Part shown: piece by piece, positions 5,276-10,576 of the stretch
Position numbering within the stretch: the stretch's first letter is position 1
Layout of the letters: the number at the start of each line of letters is the position of its first letter
Source: Deltaproteobacteria bacterium
Lineage (GTDB): Bacteria > Desulfobacterota_B > Binatia > UBA9968
Length of the DNA stretch: 10,576 nucleotides
Reading direction: 5' to 3'
NCBI GenBank assembly: GCA_016193385.1
Contig: JACPSF010000222.1
Coordinates: forward strand, 1 to 10,576
Notes under the pieces: model-generated
The model's input: the letters and a program-made list of their open reading frames with translations, nothing else
Database searches by the model: none
Told to the model about the DNA's origin: nothing
Position numbers and translations under genes: made by a program

Positions 5276-6385
5276 GTGGTGGTGGCATATGACGTCATCA
5301 TAGCGGGAGGAAGCTTTGCCGGTCTGGCGGTGGCAAGCCAGCTTCGGGGGAAGGTTCTTCTCATCGAGCCGCACGGGATCGGCGAGCGGCAGACCTCCGC
5401 CTGCGGCACTCCACTGGGAGTGCCGGAGCGGCTCGGGCTCATGGATAGCGTCTTACAGGTGCATCGGGAGCTGGTGCTTCATACCCGCACCTATACCGCC
5501 GTTGTGGATGTTTCAGATGATCCTTTCTGCACCTTCGATTACAGAAAGTTCTGCCGCGGAATGGCCGCTGCGCTCCAGGCAGATATTCTAAAAGCTTGCG
5601 TTCTGGGCAGAGAGGGCCGCTCGGTTGCGACGGACAAAGGACGTTTTTCTGCCGAGGTCCTTGTCGATGCTTCGGGGTGGCGATCTGTCCTGGGCAGTCA
5701 AAAAGGGAAGTTTTGCCATCGCCGACAACTCATGAATTTTGGCATCGAGACAGTTACGCGGAGAAGAGGCGACAAGCTCTGTTTCTGGTTTGATCCCGGC
5801 GAGCTTCCTCGAGGAATTGCCTGGTTTTTCCCCATCGGCAACGGAAGTCGCGTAGGGGTCGCGAATTACATTGCGAATAACCGCTTGGGTCCTCCCCTGG
5901 AAGACTTCTTGGAGTCGCTGGGGTTGGCGCGCGCCGGAACGCACGGAGGGTATTTCCCTGCGGGGCTCCAGCAGCCGGTGCAGGAAAATATATTTCGCGT
6001 GGGAGATGCCGCCGGGCAGTGCTTGCCTCTAACCGGCGAGGGAATTCGCCCGGCGATTTATTTCGGTCAGGCTTGCGGGTCGATCATTCAGGATGTCCTG
6101 GACGGTCGGATTAGTCGGCAAGACGGGCTTCAGGCCTATCGGAGTTTTGTTGCCAGGCACCGGAAAGTTTACCAAGCGCTACGGCTGGCCCAGTGGCTTG
6201 CCGCTAATCTGCCATCACCATTAGGTCGATTTCTGCTGCTTCTAGCGTGCCGAGAGATTTTTCTGTCGTACATCAGGCCCCGTTACATGTCCTTTGCCAG
6301 CGCTGCCGGTCTCAGACCCCTTTGGCGTGCTGATCGAGGGCACGGGCATGGAATCCAAGCAATGGGGGGAGCGGAGGCTGCGTAG
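5276..6385 (+). CDS. FAD-dependent oxidoreductase, geranylgeranyl reductase family
   Basis: This 369-residue flavoprotein has an N-terminal FAD-binding fold (IIAGGSFAGLAVA, Gly11-Gly16; Glu31 ending strand 2 in LLIEPH). It also has a central VDASGWRS (130-137) and the second FAD motif RVGDAAGQCLPLTGEGIRPA (241-260). This is the p-hydroxybenzoate hydroxylase/geranylgeranyl reductase type, which reduces or oxidises isoprenoid or other hydrophobic substrates. The substrate cannot be told from sequence. Several Cys residues (43, 85, 93, 108, 147) might be redox-active. The start is GTG 5276, six bases after the Rieske stop, with a weak AAAAGG site; GTG 5279 and GTG 5282 are alternatives. Its place directly after the Rieske gene suggests the two exchange electrons. 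The C-terminal tail ends in a His/Gly-rich stretch (RGHGHG). Confidence 0.85.
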   Translation: MVVAYDVIIAGGSFAGLAVASQLRGKVLLIEPHGIGERQTSACGTPLGVPERLGLMDSVLQVHRELVLHTRTYTAVVDVSDDPFCTFDYRKFCRGMAAALQADILKACVLGREGRSVATDKGRFSAEVLVDASGWRSVLGSQKGKFCHRRQLMNFGIETVTRRRGDKLCFWFDPGELPRGIAWFFPIGNGSRVGVANYIANNRLGPPLEDFLESLGLARAGTHGGYFPAGLQQPVQENIFRVGDAAGQCLPLTGEGIRPAIYFGQACGSIIQDVLDGRISRQDGLQAYRSFVARHRKVYQALRLAQWLAANLPSPLGRFLLLLACREIFLSYIRPRYMSFASAAGLRPLWRADRGHGHGIQAMGGAEAA

Positions 6386-6412
6386 GGCTTTGAGGGAACA
6401 GAGGTGAAGACA

Positions 6413-7462
6413 ATGGCAAAAGATCCAGTATACGGCATGGAGGTCATCTCCACTTTCTCAGATCCGTGGCGCTCCGCGCTGCCGGAGCGATACGCTCTTG
6501 GCTCGCGAGGGTCCCCTGAGCCAGGTCTTTGGGGGATCATCCTGGGCGGAGGAGACGGGGAGCGTTTCAAGGAGCTTGCGCTCGGGCTTTACGGTTATCC
6601 GCGGTCCAAGCAGTACTGCGCCATTATCGGCACCCGGTCGATGATCCAACACACCCTGGATAGGGCGGAGTTTTTAATACCGCCGGGTAGGATTGTTGTC
6701 GTGGTGAATCGGGATCACGACGAAGAAGTCCGGGAGCAGCTTGCTCAACGCCCACAGGGAACCGTTCTCTTCCAGCCGCGAAACCGCGACACGGCGGCAG
6801 GGGTACTCCTCCCGCTCACCTGGATCGCCCGGCGGAATCCCGATGCTACGGTTGTCATCTTGCCTTCCGACCACTTCGTCTTGGAGGAAGGCAGGTTCAT
6901 GGCTTACGTGCTCTGGGCCAAGCGTTTGGTCGACCGCGAGCCGGGCCTCTGCATCCTGTTGGGCATGGATGCGGAAGCTCCCGAGACTGGCTACGGTTGG
7001 ATCGAACCCGCAGCCGGCAGTCAGAGGGGAGGCGCAGCGGTGGTTAAAACGTTCTACGAAAAGTCGGACCTCGCTTTGGCAGAAGAGCTGTATATCAAAG
7101 GCTGCCTTTGGAACACCCTGGTGCTGGTGTCTCGGGCGGAGACTCTGCTGAGGATGTACAAGAGCCACCTCCGGGATCTCCACGATCGTTTGCAGCAGAT
7201 CTCGCCTTTCCTGGGAACGCCGGGAGAGAGAAAAGTGCTGGAAGAGGCCTATGCATCCATGCCGGCAGTTAACATCTCCTGCGGACTTCTGCAGAAAAAT
7301 CCGCCAACTCTCAGGGCCCTGAGAGTTGGCGGTGTTCTCTGGAGCGATTGGGGAAGCCCGGCGCGGGTGTGCCAGACTTTGGAGAGGCTCGGAAAGCTGC
7401 AGGAGTTGACGAAGCGGACGCAGATAAGTGGGCCGAGCAGGATGTCCTGCTTGATACGTTGA
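6413..7462 (+). CDS. Mannose-1-phosphate guanylyltransferase-like nucleotidyltransferase with YHS-like N-terminal tag
   Basis: The enzyme family makes GDP-mannose from GTP and mannose 1-phosphate in the cytoplasm, for polysaccharides. Visible motifs are WGIILGGGDGERF (40-52, nucleotide binding), YPRSKQY (62-68), ILPSDHF (149-155), ETGYGWIEP (191-199), CLWNTLVLV (231-239) and LWSDWGSP (309-316). Residues 2-11 (AKDPVYGMEV) copy the start of YHS metal-binding domains (AKDPVCGMEV) but with Tyr for Cys; residues 12-36 have no known counterpart. ATG 6413 is chosen over GTG 6404 because GAGGTG lies six bases upstream. A perfect 32-bp palindrome covers codons 297-307 without changing expected length. 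The C-terminal 20 residues (KRTQISGPSRMSCLIR) look non-conserved. The gene looks out of place functionally among metal genes. Confidence 0.85.
   Translation: MAKDPVYGMEVISTFSDPWRSALPERYALGSRGSPEPGLWGIILGGGDGERFKELALGLYGYPRSKQYCAIIGTRSMIQHTLDRAEFLIPPGRIVVVVNRDHDEEVREQLAQRPQGTVLFQPRNRDTAAGVLLPLTWIARRNPDATVVILPSDHFVLEEGRFMAYVLWAKRLVDREPGLCILLGMDAEAPETGYGWIEPAAGSQRGGAAVVKTFYEKSDLALAEELYIKGCLWNTLVLVSRAETLLRMYKSHLRDLHDRLQQISPFLGTPGERKVLEEAYASMPAVNISCGLLQKNPPTLRALRVGGVLWSDWGSPARVCQTLERLGKLQELTKRTQISGPSRMSCLIR
7301..7332 (+). repeat. Perfect 32-bp palindrome inside a coding sequence
   Basis: The left arm CCGCCAACTCTCAGGG (7301-7316) is followed with no spacer by its exact reverse complement (7317-7332). 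Flanking bases do not continue the symmetry. It encodes residues 297-307 of the nucleotidyltransferase. By chance a 16-bp perfect arm is very unlikely; the RNA would form a very stable hairpin about 130 bases before the stop codon. Confidence 0.95.
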
Positions 7463-7538
7463 GAGGTACGAGCGGCAGGCTGGAGAAGTGCAGGCGATTT
7501 TTCACGTTTCGGGAGACCGTGGAAGGCTCGGTGAGGAA

Positions 7539-7991
7539 ATGTCACATCCCTTGGAAGCCAACGCCCTGTTCCAGCCGGATACAGTTCTCCCCCTTCAATA
7601 CTTTGAAAGGATGCGCCGAAACGCTTCACCGGAGGGTGAGAAAAAGCTCCTTTTGGCCGTACTGGCGGACGCCGTCGGCTGCTTTCAAAAATACTCTCTT
7701 GCTTATGACAAGAAGGGAAGAGCGCGCTTTGAGGACGCGGAACACTGGATCATGGATGAGAGTGATGATGGGGTTTTTTCGTTCAATGCTGTCTGTGAGC
7801 TCTTGGAGATCGACCCTGATTATTTGCGGCGGGGACTTCTTAAGTGGAAGGAGAAACAAGAATCTTCACAGTGTTTACCCGTGAAGGTGAAAGGAAGGCA
7901 AAAAACAATACCAGCGAGACGAAGGGCTATGAACGGGACAAGGGAAAGGGGGGTAAAAAGCCATGGCAAGGTGTCCGGTTTGCGGCATTGA
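7539..7991 (+). CDS. Conserved hypothetical cytoplasmic protein (about 110-residue core)
   Basis: From ATG 7539 the protein has 150 residues. The core (1-108) is helical and acidic: QPDTVLPLQYFERMRR, LLLAVLADAVGCFQKY, then FEDAEHWIMDESDDGVFSF and VCELLEIDPDYLRRGLLKWK. I recognise this pattern from conserved hypotheticals of Gram-negative bacteria; the last part resembles a small helix-turn-helix-like unit, but DNA binding is not proven. The start is uncertain: the frame is open back to GTG 7488, and GAGG lies only two bases before ATG 7539. Residues 109-150 are basic and low in character and overlap the YHS gene by 29 bases, so a lost stop or 3' frameshift after about residue 108 is possible. 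Confidence 0.62.
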   Translation: MSHPLEANALFQPDTVLPLQYFERMRRNASPEGEKKLLLAVLADAVGCFQKYSLAYDKKGRARFEDAEHWIMDESDDGVFSFNAVCELLEIDPDYLRRGLLKWKEKQESSQCLPVKVKGRQKTIPARRRAMNGTRERGVKSHGKVSGLRH

Positions 7992-8148
7992 AGTGGTGGA
8001 GAATGACGCGCCCGCCAGGTGTATCTACAAGGGACGGAGGTACTACTTTTGCTGCTTTAGGACGTGCAAAGCCATCTTTGAAATGGAGCCGGAGAGATAC
8101 GTAAATTTCGCGGCAGTTGAGATCGAGGCTAGAAAAGCGCTCCGATGA
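7963..8148 (+). CDS. YHS-type Cys-rich metal-binding protein
   Basis: This 61-residue protein reads MARCPVCGIEV, then a short loop, YKGRRYYFCCFRTCKAIFEM and EPERYV. This is the YHS/TRASH layout: Cys4 and Cys7 in the first strand, the YYFCC motif (27-31), Cys35, then a Phe-Glu/Pro-x-x-Tyr end. Family members bind metals such as copper or mercury, often as separate chaperone-like proteins or fused to metal ATPases. It has six cysteines (4, 7, 20, 30, 31, 35), more than usual. AAGGGGGG upstream supports ATG 7963. Its TGA overlaps the following ATG (ATGA). The start MA-CPVCGIEV is closely related to the tag on the nucleotidyltransferase at 6413. Confidence 0.85.
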   Translation: MARCPVCGIEVVENDAPARCIYKGRRYYFCCFRTCKAIFEMEPERYVNFAAVEIEARKALR

Positions 8149-8360
8149 AGGTTGTTGGCCTCTTTGTGGCGCTGATAGCGCTTGGACTGTTTGCTGCCGT
8201 GGTCCTTTCTACTCTGATGGTGGTTTTCATCATCGCTGTGGTGGGATGGATCGTATCGATTAAAAACCCGTTTGAGAGGCAAGGAGGAAATTCACCGAGA
8301 GCGTTATTAAGCCGCAGAGAGAGGGCCCGTCAAGGGCAGACTCAGGAATCGAGGGGTTGA
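8145..8360 (+). CDS. 71-residue small membrane protein, unknown
   Basis: The protein has one long or two short hydrophobic helices (residues 3-39, VVGLFVALIALGLFAAVVLS continuing to GWIVSI), followed by a basic, Gln/Arg-rich tail. ATG 8145 overlaps the YHS stop by four bases. A YHS gene followed by a small membrane protein is a recurring pairing, so it may anchor or assist YHS-bound metal transfer (inference). No Cys and no His are present, so it is unlikely to bind a soft metal itself. It may be a distant relative of the protein at 4583. Confidence 0.6.
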   Translation: MKVVGLFVALIALGLFAAVVLSTLMVVFIIAVVGWIVSIKNPFERQGGNSPRALLSRRERARQGQTQESRG

Positions 8361-8379
8361 AAACTCCTCTGGAGTGCTT

Positions 8380-8715
8380 ATGGCACCAGTGCAGGTTTCG
8401 AAAAAATGGCTGCTCACGTTTGCGGTTGCGACCGTTTTGCTAGCGGCGATCGTAACTTTTGCTCAGTACCGGAAAGCCGCAGCCCTGGAAGATCGGCTGG
8501 ATTGTGTGACTACATGGCTTGAGAAAGCGAGGCCTCTTCACGGTCTACATATCAAGGACCCGGTGAACATTACCGGCGACTCGCGGCGCCAGCTCATGGA
8601 TCAGATTGACGGGGCTTACGGTTGTGCGACGAGGCCGGCATCCTATCTCCATTCAGAGTCTCGCGACCGGCCAGCTAGCGGGCTTTACGGAATGCATCCT
8701 GTGCAACCGCACTAG
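8380..8715 (+). pseudogene. Exported or membrane-anchored protein, broken by two apparent single-base deletions
   Basis: ATG 8380 follows GGAG by five bases. The protein opens with a basic start and one hydrophobic segment (KKWLLTFAVATVLLAAIVTF) and continues with DRLDCVTTWLEKARPLHGLH to QLMDQIDGAY at 8619. Beyond that its frame gives unconvincing text and stops at 8713-8715. The natural continuation appears in other frames: CDEAGI at 8625-8642 in frame 3, then ISIQSLATGQLAGFTECILC from 8645 in frame 2. Adding one T to the TT run near 8622-8623 and one C to the CC pair at 8642-8643 joins all three into one protein ending with a Cys-Ile-Leu-Cys motif. The corrected end is unclear because frame 2 stays open into the next gene. 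It is either a pseudogene or a sequence with homopolymer errors; the family is not recognised. Confidence 0.6.
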
Positions 8716-8744
8716 GTTAGAGGAGAAGCTTGGAGATTCCAGGC

Positions 8745-8963
8745 ATGAAGAAGGACGGCTACGAATTGTGGACCGAAAGGCTCGGCATAGCCATCTGTCT
8801 CTGGCTCTGTGCCGTGCCGTTTCTTTTCTTTGTGGCGGCAGTCTTGTTCGATGTCCGGATCGCCTGGGCGTCCGTGGCGGTTGCGTTCGTGCTTATCCTG
8901 TTAGTCTGCAACGTGATCTGCAGATTCCGTTTGTACGAGTTTGAGAAGGAGAAGATGACATGA
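8745..8963 (+). CDS. 72-residue two-helix membrane protein, unknown
   Basis: The protein reads MKKDGYELWTERLG, then hydrophobic segments at about residues 14-36 and 40-61, then a short charged tail (RFRLYEFEKEKMT). ATG 8745 is preferred, with TTGGAG upstream; TTG 8730 in the same frame is an alternative with a GAGGAG site. Cys19, Cys23, Cys56 and Cys60 lie within the helices. Its TGA overlaps the HMA start (ATGA), so the two are translationally coupled, which suggests a membrane partner for the HMA protein (inference). No family is recognised. Confidence 0.62.
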   Translation: MKKDGYELWTERLGIAICLWLCAVPFLFFVAAVLFDVRIAWASVAVAFVLILLVCNVICRFRLYEFEKEKMT

Positions 8964-9274
8964 GTGGACAGAAAACTAGCAAAGTAACCCTCAGAGTTGG
9001 GGGTATGAGCTGCGCCTCGTGCGTCGCAACAATCGAGGGCGCGTTGTCTAATCTCAAGGGTGTCTCCAAGGCACAGGTTAATTTCGCTGCTCAAAAGGCG
9101 CAGGTGGAGTACGACCCGGCTCAAGTTGATCTCGGGCTGATAGCCAAGGCCGTTCGCGACGTGGGCTACGAATTGATCGCGGACGAGCTGGTGCTCCAGA
9201 TCCGCGGCGGCGTTCTGGGGAGGGAAAGGGAAAGAACTGTCACTGTGAGTAGAGCAAACGTCTTCAAGGAATAG
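8960..9274 (+). CDS. HMA-domain heavy-metal-binding protein
   Basis: This 104-residue protein carries one complete HMA domain (residues 8-75): VTLRVGGMSCASCVATIEGA with Cys18 and Cys21, then KAQVNFAAQKAQVEYDPAQV and VRDVGYEL. Such proteins carry Cu(I) or related soft ions in the cytoplasm and hand them to an ATPase. The sequence after the domain (ADELVLQIRGG, then GRERERTV) resembles the linker that follows HMA units at the N-terminus of copper ATPases, so this may be a detached HMA unit of such a pump. No ATPase body follows. The start overlaps the upstream stop. It differs from the double-HMA protein at 3872, which has CPCC. Confidence 0.9.
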   Translation: MSGQKTSKVTLRVGGMSCASCVATIEGALSNLKGVSKAQVNFAAQKAQVEYDPAQVDLGLIAKAVRDVGYELIADELVLQIRGGVLGRERERTVTVSRANVFKE

Positions 9275-9286
9275 GAGGAAAAGAAG

Positions 9287-9781
9287 ATGAAATGGAGAAT
9301 AGTTAGTTTGGCTGCCATATTCGCTATGGCGTTGGGTGGACTGGGAACCCTTGGTTGGGCTCAGATGCCTCGAGAGAGCCAAATGATGGGTCCTGGCCAT
9401 GGCATGAGAGGTTCCCCTCAAACGTCCGCAGACAGGCCGCTCATCACCTTCATGCTCGAACAAAAGCAGGAACTGGGCCTGTCATCTGATCAAGTCGGCT
9501 CTCTCGAAGCCATCCGCTCGGAGTTCCAGCAGGAGGCTGGCCAAAGGATCACAGAGCTAGAGGCTGCGGAAAAAGAGCTGGATGGATTGCTGAGACAAAC
9601 GCCGCTGGATCTGGCTAAGGTAGAGGCAACCCTCCGAAAGATTGAAGGGATTAGGGTGGCTTTCCGCTTGGATCGGATCAAGGCGATCGATCGGGGCAGG
9701 GCTCTCCTCAGCCGTGAGCAGCAGGACCGGCTCCAGACCCTTCTCAATCAGGGCGGGCCGCGTCCTCGGAGGAGGGGATAA
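9287..9781 (+). CDS. Spy/CpxP-like periplasmic protein
   Basis: This 164-residue protein has a signal peptide (residues 1-25, ending LGWA before Gln26), then a Met/His/Gly-rich segment (SQMMGPGHGMRGSP, 31-44). The remainder is helical, with two LTxxQ-type motifs: LGLSSDQVGSLEAIRSEFQQ (63-82) and LLSREQQDRLQTLL (140-153). These define the Spy/CpxP/ZraP superfamily of periplasmic chaperones that respond to copper, zinc and envelope stress. The Met/His-rich segment suits copper binding. AATAGGAGGAAAAG gives a strong ribosome site for ATG 9287, 12 bases past the HMA stop. The Arg-rich C-terminus (RPRRRG) is unusual but common in GC-rich versions. Confidence 0.85.
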   Translation: MKWRIVSLAAIFAMALGGLGTLGWAQMPRESQMMGPGHGMRGSPQTSADRPLITFMLEQKQELGLSSDQVGSLEAIRSEFQQEAGQRITELEAAEKELDGLLRQTPLDLAKVEATLRKIEGIRVAFRLDRIKAIDRGRALLSREQQDRLQTLLNQGGPRPRRRG

Positions 9782-9824
9782 CGACGAGAATGAAAGATCA
9801 AACGCGATTCAGAGGAATCGGAGC

Positions 9825-10079
9825 ATGAAGCTGAACGTCTGGGCGTTGGCCCGTGCCGTTGGAATCGTCACAGCAGTCGTGTTTGCGATTTGCGCATTCT
9901 TCGTTGCCGTAGCTCCTGAGGCCACAGCAGCTCTACTCAGCTATCTCCTTCACGTTGACCTAACCGGTCTCGTGCGGCCGATCACCTGGGCAAGCTTTTT
10001 TGCTGGCCTTCTCGCTCTTAGCATAGGAGCATCTGTCTTGGCTGCTGTCATGGCTTGGCTGTATAACCGCTGGGCGTGA
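9825..10079 (+). CDS. DUF5676-like small membrane protein (copy 2)
   Basis: This 84-residue protein starts MKLNVWALARAVGIVTAVVF, typical of DUF5676. It has a loop with LSYLLHVDLTGLVRPITW, and ends with a second hydrophobic segment closing AVMAWLYNRWA, the usual C-terminus of the family. Two helices are expected, at about 8-30 and 56-80. ATG 9825 has AGAGGA nine bases upstream; the frame is open further upstream through the Spy-like gene, but no start there looks natural. The role is unknown. It is clearly different from copy 1 at 4326, so this is probably two separate family members rather than a recent duplication. Confidence 0.75.
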   Translation: MKLNVWALARAVGIVTAVVFAICAFFVAVAPEATAALLSYLLHVDLTGLVRPITWASFFAGLLALSIGASVLAAVMAWLYNRWA

Positions 10080-10116
10080 AGGTTGGAAGTTTGCTGCAAG
10101 AAGAGAGGGAAATACC

Positions 10117-10576
10117 GTGGAAAAGCTAAGGATCTGGTTCGCTCTGGTGTCGCTCACCATAATGTTGCTCGGATGGCCTCTTCCTGTTGCTGGGCAGAGC
10201 GGGTCGCAGGGGCTACGTCAATCAGAAGAGGGAGAGCGCGTAGAAGTGAGGGGAGGCAGTTACCGCGATATTGGATCAGAGGAACTTTCGCGCATGCTTC
10301 GGAAGAAGGACTTCCGGCTCATCAATGTGCACATCCCGTATGAAGGCGAGATTGGACGAACCGATGCTTTTATTCCCTACAATGAGGTCGAGAAACGTCT
10401 CGACAAACTTCCCCAGTCTAGGGATGCCAAGATACTGCTTTACTGCATGAGCGGCCGAATGAGCGCCATTGCCGCTGAGACAATGGTGAGGCTGGGCTAT
10501 AGGAACGTCTGGAATTTAAAAGAGGGCATGCGTGAATGGCAGAAGAAGGGTTTTCCTCTGCTCGACAAACGCCAGG
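10117..10576 (+). CDS. Exported rhodanese-domain protein, 3' partial
   Basis: The GTG 10117 start has AGAGAGGG seven bases upstream; 153 codons are visible and the frame is still open at the right edge. A signal peptide is clear (residues 1-24, KLRIWFALVSLTIMLLGWPL then PVAGQ), with no lipobox Cys, so it should be periplasmic. The rhodanese domain starts at YRDIGSEELSRMLRKKDFRL, has an unusual LINVHIPYEGEIG in place of the common DVR-x-x-x-E-Y stretch, and ends with the active loop LLYCMSGRMS (catalytic Cys in CxSGR), then LGYRNVWNLKEGMREWQKKG. Rhodaneses transfer sulfane sulfur or carry thiol chemistry; periplasmic forms are common in sulfur and metal loci. Substrate unknown. Confidence 0.88.
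   Translation, partial: MEKLRIWFALVSLTIMLLGWPLPVAGQSGSQGLRQSEEGERVEVRGGSYRDIGSEELSRMLRKKDFRLINVHIPYEGEIGRTDAFIPYNEVEKRLDKLPQSRDAKILLYCMSGRMSAIAAETMVRLGYRNVWNLKEGMREWQKKGFPLLDKRQ

Noticed and set aside
8759..9463. Minus-strand open frame of 234 codons opposite the HMA and Spy-like genes.
   Set aside because: The + strand genes here are certain (HMA CxxC, signal peptide and LTxxQ motifs); the reverse frame is low-complexity Ser/Thr/His text.
1..10576. CRISPR array, tRNA, rRNA, insertion sequence or attachment site.
   Set aside because: No spaced direct repeats, transposase-like protein or structural RNA signature was seen by eye on either strand.

Overview
The window is a densely packed, single-direction (+ strand) stretch of a Gram-negative-type bacterial genome of moderate GC. 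It carries about 21 mostly small genes whose shared theme is metal and thiol handling at the membrane and in the periplasm. Exported and membrane proteins, an Lgt-like enzyme, a Rieske protein and an in-frame UGA that looks like selenocysteine would fit lineages such as Nitrospirota, Methylomirabilota (NC10) or Desulfobacterota. This is a low-confidence guess from family content; no marker gene settles it.

Region 1 (1-3099): the end of a CYCXC-family protein with an in-frame TGA where a Cys is expected, followed by a SECIS-like hairpin. It is followed by an NfeD-like protein, an Lgt-like membrane transferase lacking a conserved Arg, an unknown membrane protein with a Cys-Cys-Ala-His motif, a His-rich DUF2933 protein and an isoprenylcysteine methyltransferase-like protein.

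Region 2 (3100-3390): the only sizeable gap. It holds a plausible sigma70-type promoter and a leader that can fold.

Region 3 (3391-7462): a 53-residue membrane peptide, a small probably frameshifted gene, a double-HMA protein whose second domain lacks its metal-binding helix, a DUF5676 membrane protein, a small membrane protein, a Rieske [2Fe-2S] protein, a geranylgeranyl-reductase-like flavoprotein and a mannose-1-phosphate guanylyltransferase-like enzyme. The last has a YHS-like N-terminal tag and contains a perfect 32-bp palindrome.

Region 4 (7539-10576): an unknown acidic protein, a YHS-type Cys-rich protein, three small membrane or exported proteins (one broken by frameshifts), a second HMA protein, a Spy/CpxP-like periplasmic protein, a second DUF5676 protein and an exported rhodanese that runs off the right edge.

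Many junctions are 1-4 base overlaps (TAATG, ATGA, GTGA), so the genes are probably co-transcribed and translationally coupled. Taken together (inference), the genes could bind a soft metal such as copper or mercury in the cytoplasm (HMA, YHS), pass it across or sense it in the membrane (DUF5676, DUF2933, CCAH protein), and protect or repair periplasmic thiols (Spy-like, rhodanese, CYCXC selenoprotein). No metal P-type ATPase or regulator is visible here. Several genes show apparent single-base indels, so either the locus is decaying or the assembly contains homopolymer errors.
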